Below, piece after piece: positions 10,001 to 16,684 of a stretch of DNA of 64,000 nucleotides; within the stretch, counting starts at the first letter, position 1; each line of letters opens with the position of its first letter. This DNA is from Gammaproteobacteria bacterium. Lineage in GTDB: Bacteria; Pseudomonadota; Gammaproteobacteria; Pseudomonadales; Pseudohongiellaceae. A program made the position numbers and the translations under genes. The DNA lies in assembly GCA_041395725.1 (NCBI GenBank), contig JAWKZW010000001.1, positions 1,612,001 to 1,676,000 of the forward strand, written 5' to 3'. Under the pieces are notes generated by a model. It was given only the letters and a program-made list of their open reading frames with translations. It was not told the origin of the DNA and did not search any database.

Positions 10001-11522
10001 TGCGGTCAGGGAGGTTGTGCGTGGCAGGCTCGAGGGGGTCGGCCCGGTGACTGCGGCGCAGATGGCCGATGACAGCGGTCTGGTTCGCGAAGAAGTTGAA
10101 GCCGCGTTGCTGGCGCTGGAAGTTGAAGGTTACGTATTCCGTGGGCAGTTCAGCAGCCGACCCAAGGGTGCGGCGGCCGCCGGTCAGCCCGGCCCCGCAA
10201 TCGAATGGTGCGAGCGTCGATTGCTGCAACGGATCCATCGCTACACCATCGATGCCCATCGCAAGGCGATCAAGCCGGTATCCCTGCAGAACTACCTGCG
10301 CTTCCTGTTTCAGTTGCATCAGCTGCAGAGTCACCACACGGTGACCGAACAGGTGCCAGCACCACCAGCGCTGGACGGTCAGACGCGCCTGCAATCCAGT
10401 CTCGCCCTGCTGGACGGTGTCGCGGCGCCGGCGGCGGCCTGGGAAGCCGATATAATTCCCGCCCGGGTCCACGACTACGATCCTAACTGGCTCGACGTCA
10501 TGTGCATCAGTGGCCGCACAGCCTGGGGACGCTTCAAGCTGCCGGTCGGCCGCAGTGGTCGCGAAGAACACAAGAAGGCGGGTCCTGTTCGCAGCACGCC
10601 TATTATGCTGGTCAGTCGCGAAAACCTGGATATCTGGCAGGCGCTGGCCGCCACCGTCAATGGTGCCGGAGATGAGTTGGAGACTGGCCACGACGCAGCA
10701 ACCATCCAGCAGGATCTACAGCAATATGGCGCCAGCTTTGTGCCGGAAATTCAGCAGCGTACCGGTTTGCTGAGATCCCGCCTGGAGCAGGGGCTGGCCG
10801 AGCTGGTCAGCCTGGGCCGCGCCACCAGTGACAGTTTCACCGGTCTTCGGGCCCTGCTGACACCGGAGGATCGCAAGCCCGGTAACCGATCCCGCCGTGG
10901 CAGACGCGCCATGTTCGGTATCGAAGATGCCGGGCGCTGGTCATTGCTCAACAGTAACGCCAGGCAGACGGCCGGGGACGCCAGGGCTGGCGTGCAGCCC
11001 CTGACCGACGAACAGCTTGAGCGCCTGGTGACGGTCTATCTGCAACGCTGGGGTGTGCTGTTCAGAAAATTGCTGGAGCGGGAGGCGTTTGCTCCGCCGT
11101 GGCGGGTTTTGCTGCGTGTGCTTCGGCGCATGGAGCTGCAGGGAGTCCTGCGCGGCGGCCGTTTCATCACTGGTATCAGCGGCGAACAGTTTGCCTATAC
11201 CGAAACCGTGGACGCCCTGCGCAGGATTGCACGTCAGCAGACTGTTGAATCCGGTCCGGCACGGCCCATCGACTACATCTCACTTGCCGCCACCGATCCG
11301 CTGAATCTGCTGACACTCATGCTGCCGGACAGCCGCCTGCCGCGCCTCGCTAATAACCGGGTGCTGTTTGCTGACGGGGTACCACTGGCGGTGCTGCAGG
11401 GCAATCAGGTCAATTTCCTGAGAGAGGTTGCCCCCCAGGAGCAATGGAAGCTGCAGCAGCTACTCCTGCAACGGCGTTTTCCGCCTCGCCTTGGCAGTTA
11501 CCTGGGCAAGAGCGTGCATTGA
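7047..11522 (+). CDS. lhr: Lhr-type large superfamily 2 ATP-dependent helicase
   Basis: This 1,491-residue protein matches the long Lhr form (E. coli 1,538). The first third holds the helicase core: APTGSGKT (Walker A, about residues 42-49), VDEIHAL (motif II), GLSATQ (motif III) and QRVGRSGH (motif VI). A winged-helix/beta-barrel Lhr core region follows, then the long C-terminal Lhr extension. Lhr is a 3'-5' DNA/RNA translocase linked to DNA repair. The frame is open to a TTG at 6984; ATG 7047 is preferred because the text after it (MPLSRFNSVCRTWFEERFG) begins like relatives, although neither start has a good ribosome site. It stands alone, with a terminator after it. Confidence 0.92.
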   Translation: MPLSRFNSVCRTWFEERFGRPTPAQAEAWPAIQAKRHTLIAAPTGSGKTLAAFYAVINELVERGMERPLPGGVQVVYVSPLKALSNDIYRNLEIPLNGIAEQLHREGCAPVDIRVGVRTGDTPQSERQKMAKKPPHILVTTPESLYLLLTSASGRAMLRNTGTVIVDEIHALLSDKRGSHLALSLERLDALVAGGLQRIGLSATQKPVELVARYLVGNRNVVEGQADCVIVDSGHRRQLQLSLEIPRSPLSALMSNEVWGELYERLVQLIESHDTTLVFVNTRRLSERLALALTERLGEGSVCSHHGSMSKDHRHSAEQRLKAGDLKVLVATASMELGIDVGSVDLVVQFASPKSIATFLQRVGRSGHSVGGMPKGVLFPLTRDDLVECAALLESIQRGELDHIVMPEKPLDILSQQIVAEVAAPGAAEQEPDLAYSSERLYDLFANAYPYRDLTREEFDEILQMLSEGYTTRRGRRGAHLHRDQINDRIRPRRGSGLIALTNGGAIPDMFDYQVVLDPEDTVVGTLNEDFALEALPGDVFTLGTHSWQLLRVDGLKVRVRDAQGMPPTIPFWFGEGPGRTRELSEAVSRLRAEVADSLLEGSPQEAVARVVEKTGIAHDAALQLVEYLHAGLQSLGEMPTRDTLVIERFFDEVGDMHLVIHSPYGSRINRGWGLALRKRFCRTFNFELQAAANEDSIVISLGSVHSFELQDVYNYLQTASLKDVLVQALLDAPMFEVRWRWNATRSLAIQRNRSGKRVPPQFQRMDAEDLVAHVFPDQIACFENIQGKREVPDHPLVNQTIHDCLTEAMDIEELTALIGRIEQRELKLVALDLREPSPFAQEIINARPYAFLDDAPFEERRTNAIKNRSWLDPAETGNLAELDPEAIRLVREQAWPTVGNPDELHDALLSLGYVTGAEAKDHVYGRHLQQLVADRRACQLTGAQALWIAAERVPCLRAALPEATLAPALELPEAISRQAWEREDAVREVVRGRLEGVGPVTAAQMADDSGLVREEVEAALLALEVEGYVFRGQFSSRPKGAAAAGQPGPAIEWCERRLLQRIHRYTIDAHRKAIKPVSLQNYLRFLFQLHQLQSHHTVTEQVPAPPALDGQTRLQSSLALLDGVAAPAAAWEADIIPARVHDYDPNWLDVMCISGRTAWGRFKLPVGRSGREEHKKAGPVRSTPIMLVSRENLDIWQALAATVNGAGDELETGHDAATIQQDLQQYGASFVPEIQQRTGLLRSRLEQGLAELVSLGRATSDSFTGLRALLTPEDRKPGNRSRRGRRAMFGIEDAGRWSLLNSNARQTAGDARAGVQPLTDEQLERLVTVYLQRWGVLFRKLLEREAFAPPWRVLLRVLRRMELQGVLRGGRFITGISGEQFAYTETVDALRRIARQQTVESGPARPIDYISLAATDPLNLLTLMLPDSRLPRLANNRVLFADGVPLAVLQGNQVNFLREVAPQEQWKLQQLLLQRRFPPRLGSYLGKSVH

Positions 11523-11596
11523 CGGGGCTGATTTCCTGAAGCAAGCAACAGCCTGGTAGCGTTTCGTCGCGGCGCCCCTCACCAGCCAATGCAGAA

Positions 11597-11645
11597 AAAT
11601 AAAAATCCCGCTGCCGACCAGGGCCAACAGCGGGACCTTTTGCCT
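11597..11645. terminator. Bidirectional terminator after lhr
   Basis: CCCGCTG (11607-11613) pairs with CAGCGGG (11628-11634). On the plus strand it is followed by ACCTTTT, ending lhr. On the minus strand it is followed by ATTTTTATTTTT, the better T-run, ending the candidate small RNA. Confidence 0.75.
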
Positions 11646-11828
11646 AGGGGAGCGAACTCCAGTTATCGCCCATCGGGCACTGACCGAATGAATCGAATCA
11701 GATCAGATGGAATAACCGGAGGCTCCCTTAATAGATTGACTATTGATGGGATCACCTCCTTTCTTTGCATTCAGGGTGGTAATCGAATGTAAGAAAGCTT
11801 CCCCTGTTAAAGCTGACTACATAGAGTC
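11597..11828 (-). ncRNA. Candidate small RNA or small mRNA between lhr and the PilZ gene
   Basis: A strong promoter (TTGACA 11864-11859, 18-base spacer, TATAAA 11840-11835) faces left and a terminator hairpin with T-runs lies at 11634-11597, defining a transcript of about 230 nt. It contains AAAGGAGGTGATCCC (11762-11748), a full-length complement of the 16S rRNA tail. Inside are small hairpins (AATAG/CTATT), and CCTCC downstream could mask GGAGG. A 35-codon frame starting ATGCAAAGAAAGGAGG overlaps it but has no separate ribosome site. I cannot assign a family; it could be a regulatory RNA or a leader-peptide message. Confidence 0.5.
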
Positions 11829-11834
11829 ACAGGT

Positions 11835-11864
11835 TTTATATCTCACCCCCCCGCGCCCTGTCAA
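11835..11864 (-). promoter_or_regulatory. Sigma-70 promoter of the candidate small RNA
   Basis: On the minus strand a perfect -35 TTGACA is followed after 18 bases by TATAAA. No minus-strand protein gene of normal size lies downstream before the terminator, so it appears to serve the small transcript. Confidence 0.6.
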
Positions 11865-12019
11865 AACAAAATTTTTTTCACGGTTTCACCCCGGTTCTCG
11901 TTATTTGTGTGTCGCAGTTCACACCTCCCCCCGGGTTACTGTGCAGTAGTTCACATCGAATTTCCAACCACTGACCTAGACTACGTTTGTCATCAGGTAT
12001 TTCGTGGGTCAGACAAAAA

Positions 12020-12388
12020 ATGCAAATGCAAATGATGGAAATAATGGAAAGACGCCGCCACAAGCGGGTACCAGTTCAGTTCTGGGTCAGCCTGTCTCAC
12101 CCCCTTCTGGGAGTAGTGACCGGGCAGGTCCACGAAATGTCCCACGGTGGACTTTCGCTGTCTCTGGATGAAGAAGTATCTCTGTTCGAGATGATGGAGA
12201 TGGACGCCAGAATCCACGGTGAAGGCTGGGACGATTCCATGCCCGCATTGCCGGTACAGGTTGTGCGAGTGCAGAATCGGGAAGTTGCCATGAAGTTCAT
12301 GGACGTCGACGAGGAAAACTGGGAAATGTCCTACCTGGAAGACGAGCTGGCATTTGATTTTGACCCCATGTACCGTGAGATTGCCTGA
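12020..12388 (+). CDS. PilZ domain protein (c-di-GMP binding)
   Basis: The 122-residue product is a single PilZ domain. It shows the N-terminal arginine patch ERRRHKRVPVQ (RxxxR) and the second c-di-GMP motif as EMSHGGLSL in place of the usual DxSxxG, followed by the beta-barrel with VRVQNREVAMKFMDV. Such proteins respond to cyclic di-GMP and often affect motility or surface behaviour; no partner gene is adjacent. Several in-frame ATGs lie between 12020 and 12044 and no ribosome site separates them, so the exact start is open; 12020 is the first ATG. Confidence 0.85.
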   Translation: MQMQMMEIMERRRHKRVPVQFWVSLSHPLLGVVTGQVHEMSHGGLSLSLDEEVSLFEMMEMDARIHGEGWDDSMPALPVQVVRVQNREVAMKFMDVDEENWEMSYLEDELAFDFDPMYREIA

Positions 12389-12407
12389 CCGCCACTACCG
12401 AAGCGAA

Positions 12408-12450
12408 TCAGGCGGCAGCCTAGAATTCTCTCCTCCACGTTGCCGCCTGA
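12408..12450. terminator. Inverted repeat between convergent genes
   Basis: TCAGGCGGCA (12408-12417) and TGCCGCCTGA (12441-12450) are perfectly complementary over ten bases, between the stops of the PilZ gene and the DUF6164 gene. There is no T-run on either side, so its role as a terminator is only likely by position. Confidence 0.4.
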
Positions 12451-12487
12451 ACTCACTCATTACCCGATCTTTACTCCTCCCGCGCTG

Positions 12488-12850
12488 TTATCCCAATGAA
12501 AGGAATACCTGTAACGACAGGTATAAAACAACCAGTGCCGCACCCAGATATACCGATACCCGCAAAGGCTCCCTGAGAAAATTTTTCCACATAGTCTGAT
12601 GCCGGCCGGCCAGCTTCTGTGCCTCGTGCTCCTTTCTGACTCTTTCCCGACGCTCCAGCTGGTAGGCGTCCAACAGGTTCCTGGCCTGCTGTAGCTGGGA
12701 ATCATCCTTCAGCCACAGTGCCGGCATTGATATTCGCCAATTGCCTGCGGACGTTTCATAGTAGAGGATTTCGTGATCATCCAGTAAAGCCCGGACTTCC
12801 TCGGCTTCATCTTCCGGTACGGAACGTAATTTAAAGAGCAGAATGGCCAT
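12488..12850 (-). CDS. DUF6164 family protein with C-terminal membrane segment
   Basis: The 120-residue protein begins MAILLFKLRSVPEDEAEEVR, followed by LLDDHEILYYETSAGNWRIS, a short ferredoxin-like fold shared by this uncharacterised family. A charged, probably helical linker (residues 60-90) follows, then one membrane-spanning segment (about residues 98-117) at the C-terminus, so it should be a tail-anchored inner-membrane protein with a cytoplasmic head. Function is unknown. It is convergent with the PilZ gene and stands alone. Confidence 0.8.
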   Translation of the reverse strand: MAILLFKLRSVPEDEAEEVRALLDDHEILYYETSAGNWRISMPALWLKDDSQLQQARNLLDAYQLERRERVRKEHEAQKLAGRHQTMWKNFLREPLRVSVYLGAALVVLYLSLQVFLSLG

Positions 12851-12940
12851 GAGCAGTAGGTCAATTCTCCGTAGTAGCAGGACGCAGGTCTAAAAACGCG
12901 CTGTTTCGGCTTTGTCGCTGGCAGAAGCCATGCTAAGTTT

Positions 12941-13040
12941 AGGGAACCTCTGATTCAGAGAGCCTTTGAATGCCGAGACAACAGGTCAATCGCAATCGTT
13001 CAACAGCGTGTTGCGGTAATCAGTCAGGGGCACCTTCAGA
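12941..13040. repeat. Dispersed palindromic repeat, decayed copy
   Basis: AGGGAACCTCTGATT at 12941-12955 matches the left end of the repeat family seen at 14014 and 62461. TGTTGCGGTAATCAGTCAGG near 13010-13030 resembles its other arm in inverse orientation. About 60 unrelated bases separate them, so this is either a decayed copy or one with an insertion. Confidence 0.4.
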
Positions 13041-13094
13041 GATTCTCTTTACCAGGTATCTTCCGGTCAATAAATATCTACAGCAGGATACACT

Positions 13095-13994
13095 ATGTTT
13101 TACCTTTGGCGGATTTTCACCGGTCGAGTAGCGAAACCGGCAGGCCCGATCGTTGCGCTGATTTTATCCTTCTTCACTGCCGGCGCAGTTGCCGACAGCT
13201 CGGTCTGGGTTGCAAGCTCGGGTGACAGCAGGATCTATCTTGGCGGTACGGTTCACCTTCTGCGGCCCAGCGACTACCCGTTGCCTGAAGAATACGAACA
13301 GGCCTACAGGGATTCCAGCCGGGTATTCTTTGAGACTGATGTGGCGTCCATGAATGATATGGCGGTTCAGGCGCGTATGCTGCAGAAGCTGACCTATGGC
13401 GATGCACGAACCCTGAAAACCGTGTTGAGCGAGGAAGCCTACAGGGCGCTTTCCGAACATCTCATGGCGGTTGGTATGCCGATTATGATGATGGAGAAGT
13501 TCAAGCCGGGGCTGATCGTCAGCACCCTGCAGTTGCTGGAATTTCAGCGCATGGGGTTTACCCCCCAGGGCGTGGATGTCCATTTCAGCAACCGGGCTCT
13601 GGGTGATGCCAAAGCAGTGGGCGAACTTGAAAGCATCGATGCACAGATTGACTACATCGCCAACATGGGCGAAGGCAACGAAAGCGAATTTATTCTGCTT
13701 TCTCTGGGGGATTTACAGGAAATCGCCACCAGCATGGAAGATCTGATACTGGCCTGGCGCAATGGTGATATGGATATGCTCGAAAGCCTTTTCGTTGAAG
13801 ACATGCGTGTCGAATCCGAAGAGTTGTATAACTCGCTGTTGCTGGAAAGAAACAACAACTGGCTTCCTGTAATAGAACAGCTGTTCCAGGAGGACGGCAA
13901 CGAGTTTGTGCTGGTAGGGGCGGCGCACCTGGTTGGAAAAGACGGATTACTGAAACTGCTGGAAGACAGAGGCTACCGGGTAGAGAAACTCTAG
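13095..13994 (+). CDS. TraB/GumN family protein, exported
   Basis: The 299-residue protein has a basic N-terminus and a hydrophobic signal segment (residues 17-33, ending AGAVADSS). The conserved TraB/GumN motifs follow: YLGGTVHLL near residue 50 and VLVGAAHLVG near the end, whose GxxH pairs are proposed metal-binding or catalytic residues. The family is related to TIKI metalloproteases; bacterial roles are mostly unproven. ATG 13095 has AGGA 8 bases before it. It is flanked by copies of a dispersed palindrome and converges on a LysR gene. Confidence 0.88.
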   Translation: MFYLWRIFTGRVAKPAGPIVALILSFFTAGAVADSSVWVASSGDSRIYLGGTVHLLRPSDYPLPEEYEQAYRDSSRVFFETDVASMNDMAVQARMLQKLTYGDARTLKTVLSEEAYRALSEHLMAVGMPIMMMEKFKPGLIVSTLQLLEFQRMGFTPQGVDVHFSNRALGDAKAVGELESIDAQIDYIANMGEGNESEFILLSLGDLQEIATSMEDLILAWRNGDMDMLESLFVEDMRVESEELYNSLLLERNNNWLPVIEQLFQEDGNEFVLVGAAHLVGKDGLLKLLEDRGYRVEKL

Positions 13995-14013
13995 CAGGCC
14001 TCTCTTCAAAACC

Positions 14014-14059
14014 AGGGAGCCTCTGATTAACTACCACCATGCTCTGGCTTTCAGGGGAA
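14014..14059. repeat. Dispersed palindromic repeat, copy 2
   Basis: AGGGAGCCTCTGATTAACTA followed by CCACCATGCTCTGGC, in the gap between the convergent TraB/GumN and LysR genes. It matches the 62461 copy at about 30 of 35 positions in the same orientation. Confidence 0.65.
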
Positions 14060-14093
14060 CCCGCTGGCAAGGCGCTGAAGGCCAGGGGCCGGA

Positions 14094-14987
14094 TCAGGAT
14101 GACTTGTTGCTGCCCGTCGAGTTGGCCCGTAGTAGCGCCATGAAACACCTGGCTGGATTGCTCAGGCTACGCTCCCGATGGTGAATGCAATCCAGGTGTC
14201 GGACTAACTTGACCCCTTTCACTGGCAGCCTGATCAGACTATCGTCCGTCAGCATAATCTCTGGTAAAACTCCCCAGCCATAGCCCACACTGATCAGTGC
14301 CTTGATCGTTTCCAGGTAGTTAGTGCTCATGATGGTGTTGAGCTCCAGCCGATGGTCCCGGAAAAGATCTTCGACGATTCTGGTGGTAAGAAACTTCTGA
14401 TCCGGAAGCAGAGCGGGATGACGGCTGATTTCAGACAGAGAGACGGACTTCCGGGCTCCCAGCGGATGGTCTGCCGCAGCGACAAAAACCAGCCTGTCCA
14501 GCCAGATGCACTCCCGATCAATTCGGTTATCCGCGAACGAGGAGCGGGTTACAACGCCGAGGTCGAACTCGCCAGCCAGAATGCTCTGGCACGCTTCTTC
14601 CGAATCCTTGAACTGAATATCAATCTGCACATCCGGGTAACTGCCGGCAAAGTGGCGGAGCAGGGCAGGCAATCGGTGCAGGCCAATGTGGTGGCTGGTA
14701 ACCAGTCGCAACTGGCCGCTGACGGACTCACGCAGGTCCTTAATCTGCTGCTGTGCGTCTCGAAATGCCTGCATGATTTCCCGGGCACGTGGAAGCAGGG
14801 TTCGCCCGGCCTCCGTCAGGGAGATGTGGCGACCCAGGCGGTCAAACAGGGATGCGTCCAGTTGTTGCTCCAGCAGACTGATGCGCTTACTGATGGCTGG
14901 CTGGGTCAGGTGCAGCCGCTCTGCAGCCAGGGAGAAGGAGCCGGTATCGGCAACCGCCAGAAATGCGATCAGATTCTGCGTGTCCAT
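14094..14987 (-). CDS. LysR family transcriptional regulator
   Basis: The 297-residue product has the standard LysR layout: an N-terminal winged helix-turn-helix (MDTQNLIAFLAVADTGSFSL, then LHLTQPAISKRISLLEQQL, residues 1-60), a linker helix, and a periplasmic-binding-protein-like effector domain (about residues 90-295, with GVVTRSSF and the GYGWGVLPE turn). The target is unknown. LysR regulators often control a divergent neighbour, which here would be to the right, but the next gene is a 58-residue frame on the same strand, so no target can be inferred. Confidence 0.9.
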   Translation of the reverse strand: MDTQNLIAFLAVADTGSFSLAAERLHLTQPAISKRISLLEQQLDASLFDRLGRHISLTEAGRTLLPRAREIMQAFRDAQQQIKDLRESVSGQLRLVTSHHIGLHRLPALLRHFAGSYPDVQIDIQFKDSEEACQSILAGEFDLGVVTRSSFADNRIDRECIWLDRLVFVAAADHPLGARKSVSLSEISRHPALLPDQKFLTTRIVEDLFRDHRLELNTIMSTNYLETIKALISVGYGWGVLPEIMLTDDSLIRLPVKGVKLVRHLDCIHHRERSLSNPARCFMALLRANSTGSNKSS

Positions 14988-15238
14988 AGCCAGTATCCCG
15001 CTGGCAAGCCAGCCTGTAGAAGGCGTTTATGGTAGCAGAAGTGAGAGTGTATGATTTAAGCCAGGCTGGCCCGCCGGCCGCGACGCCGCGAAATGCCTGT
15101 TTCGAACGGTGTCCCTAACATTATTGATGTAGCGCGGTCGGCGTCGGTTGCTACGACACCAGGTGGCTGCCATTGCGCTGTTGCAGCGTAACGGCGCAGG
15201 CCGTCGTTGCGGACGGCTCTGGTCGTTCAGGCTGGCGG

Positions 15239-15258
15239 AAAATGCCCCTCAGCGGGGC
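15239..15258 (-). terminator. Terminator of the 58-residue gene
   Basis: On the minus strand GCCCC pairs with GGGGC around the loop GCTGA, followed by ATTTTCC, directly after the stop codon of the small gene. Confidence 0.65.
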
Positions 15259-15261
15259 GAA

Positions 15262-15438
15262 TCAGGAACTGGTCTTGTGGCTGAGTACAATCTGCCGGGG
15301 CCCGCTCGTGGAGGTCTGGCCGCTTACACCGGAGGGTATTTTCTGTACCTTGCCACCTGACTTCAGAAATGCGGCGATGTGCTGTTCGAGATCGTCACGA
15401 CTGGCGACGGGTGCTGCCTTTTTTGCTTTGTTTGCCAT
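15262..15438 (-). CDS. Small basic protein with a GGKVQ motif (SutA-like C-terminus)
   Basis: ATG 15438 opens a 58-codon frame ending at 15262: a lysine/alanine-rich start (MANKAKKAAPVASRDDLEQH), then IAAFLKSGGKVQKIPSGVSG and a short polar tail. The phrase FLxxGGKVQxI is shared with the C-terminal part of the Pseudomonas RNA-polymerase-binding protein SutA and with other small gammaproteobacterial proteins. The acidic N-terminal region of SutA is absent, so a related role is only a suggestion. A terminator hairpin starts 3 bases past the stop, which supports a real gene. Confidence 0.65.
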   Translation of the reverse strand: MANKAKKAAPVASRDDLEQHIAAFLKSGGKVQKIPSGVSGQTSTSGPRQIVLSHKTSS

Positions 15439-15582
15439 AACTGCCTACATGTACTTCTCTGATAAGGCCGATCATTATACACAAAAGTCGGTGCTTCCGC
15501 GACGGGCAGACGCCCATCGCGGCGCGGCCCGGGTTACCGGTCCAAGGTGAGAGAGCTTTTCCGATCCCTGCCAGGTTCGTCC

Positions 15583-15879
15583 TCAGTCCGCGAGTTTCTT
15601 GCGGGGCCGAACGTAGTAGTCAGAGTAGTAATCAGCGGGAAGGTCCCCGAAAATCTCGTCAAGAGACACGCCATAGATAACCTTGATCTTGGCCAACAGC
15701 TCAAGGTCCAGGTGACAACCGTAATTTCTGACAGTTTCAATGTCTTCAAGCTGTTTCCGGGAAACACCCAGCAGGCTCGCGGCCTCGTTCATGGGGAACC
15801 CCTTCTGCAGTCGCAGCTGCCGGATCTTGCGCTTGACGTCGATTGTGATAGGTGAAAACTTCGATACGGTTTGTTTCAT
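15583..15879 (-). CDS. XRE-type helix-turn-helix protein
   Basis: The likely product starts at ATG 15879 (MKQTVSKFSPITIDVKRKIR) and has 98 residues. A Cro/CI-type helix-turn-helix spans about residues 17-70 (KGFPMNEAASLLGVSRKQLE, then LELLAKIKVIYGVSLDEIFG). The tail is rich in tyrosine and aspartate and ends basic (ADYYSDYYVRPRKKLAD). The frame stays open to 16029, but that extension does not look conserved. No partner or operator is obvious, so the target is unknown. Confidence 0.75.
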   Translation of the reverse strand: MKQTVSKFSPITIDVKRKIRQLRLQKGFPMNEAASLLGVSRKQLEDIETVRNYGCHLDLELLAKIKVIYGVSLDEIFGDLPADYYSDYYVRPRKKLAD

Positions 15880-16149
15880 TACTTTTCTATACACCTTGTA
15901 GTTTTTACAGTTCTGGTTACACCAGGTAAAAACGGCTGCTGCCTGAATCTCTGTCACTTGGCCAGCGCACGGGGCCATTGGTTCCAAGCGCGTCTGGGCT
16001 GTCAGGTTCTGGCAGCAGCCACTGCCCACGAACTACGCTAGCACAGGAAATTTGGGGGACGAAAATGAATTTTACGATTTCCCGAATTTGTAGTTTTCAG
16101 GCAAGGAGTTATAGCCGATTTCCATCGGGAAACCGCTGTTTTGGAGTTT

Positions 16150-16518
16150 TCAGGAGCCTTCCAGCTGCGCCAGAAGCGCTACACGATGCAGCCTGGGCAG
16201 GTTCATCACTACCAGGCGGTAGGAGTTGTCCATCATCCGCCGGATTTCGTTCGGGGGAATGCTGCCGTCCAGGATAACCGTATTCCAGTGCTTTTTATTC
16301 ATGTGATAACCAGGTCTGACGGCAGGAAAAATGTCGCGTAATGCCAGCGCCTCGTCCGGATCACATTTCAGATTCATTGCCCCAACGCCGTTCTGCTGGC
16401 TGAGGGTAGCAAACATTTTCCCCCTGACTTTAGGCACCATCACATCGGGGTAGAAGGGGTAGTCCTCCCAGGCTTCCGGCTTGCTGAGTAAATAGCGTTT
16501 TGCTGCCTGGTAATCCAT
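16150..16518 (-). CDS. MmcQ/YjbR family protein
   Basis: The 122-residue product matches the MmcQ/YjbR fold: YLLSKPEAWEDYPFYPDVMV at the start, MFATLSQQNGVGAMNLKCDP in the middle and PGYHMNKKHWNTVIL, ending with the helix SYRLVVMNLPR. The family has a double-wing DNA-binding-like fold but no established function. It is alone, divergent from the sulfite-oxidase-type gene 166 bases away. Confidence 0.88.
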   Translation of the reverse strand: MDYQAAKRYLLSKPEAWEDYPFYPDVMVPKVRGKMFATLSQQNGVGAMNLKCDPDEALALRDIFPAVRPGYHMNKKHWNTVILDGSIPPNEIRRMMDNSYRLVVMNLPRLHRVALLAQLEGS

Positions 16519-16601
16519 CGCTTCTTGCCTGGAGGATTAGCGCTGTAGACTGGGCTTTCAGATGTGGTATTGTTCGATCACATGGCTCACGCCAGTGAGC
16601 C

Positions 16602-16637
16602 AGTCTAGGAACCAGGAACCACGAATCAGGAACCATA
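16602..16637. repeat. Short GGAACCA direct repeats upstream of the molybdopterin enzyme
   Basis: GGAACCA occurs three times within 30 bases (AGGAACCAGGAACCACGAAT, then CAGGAACCA), just after a small hairpin GGCTCAC/GTGAGCC. The block is 50-80 bases before the start of the next gene, where an operator would lie, but no known regulator site is recognised. Confidence 0.4.
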
Positions 16638-16684
16638 CAGAATTATCCGGTCGGCTTAAAGACCAAGAATAGAGAGAGAATGAC

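Larger units (their letters stand above)
11523..12019. other. Non-coding gap between lhr and the PilZ gene
   Basis: This gap of about 500 bases contains a two-way terminator hairpin at 11607-11634. On the minus strand it also holds a promoter and a candidate small transcript, described separately. The part from 11870 to 12019 should contain the promoter of the PilZ gene, but I could not fix its boxes. Confidence 0.5.

Noticed and set aside
9309..10691. 460-codon minus-strand frame inside lhr
   Set aside because: It lies antisense within the conserved Lhr C-terminal region and has no recognisable domain; long antisense frames are common in GC-rich genes.
11747..11765. Fragment of a 16S rRNA gene end (plus-strand GGGATCACCTCCTTT)
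   Set aside because: Only about 14 bases match and the upstream bases do not resemble the rest of the 16S 3' end, so it is not an rRNA remnant; the match is treated as a property of the minus-strand transcript.
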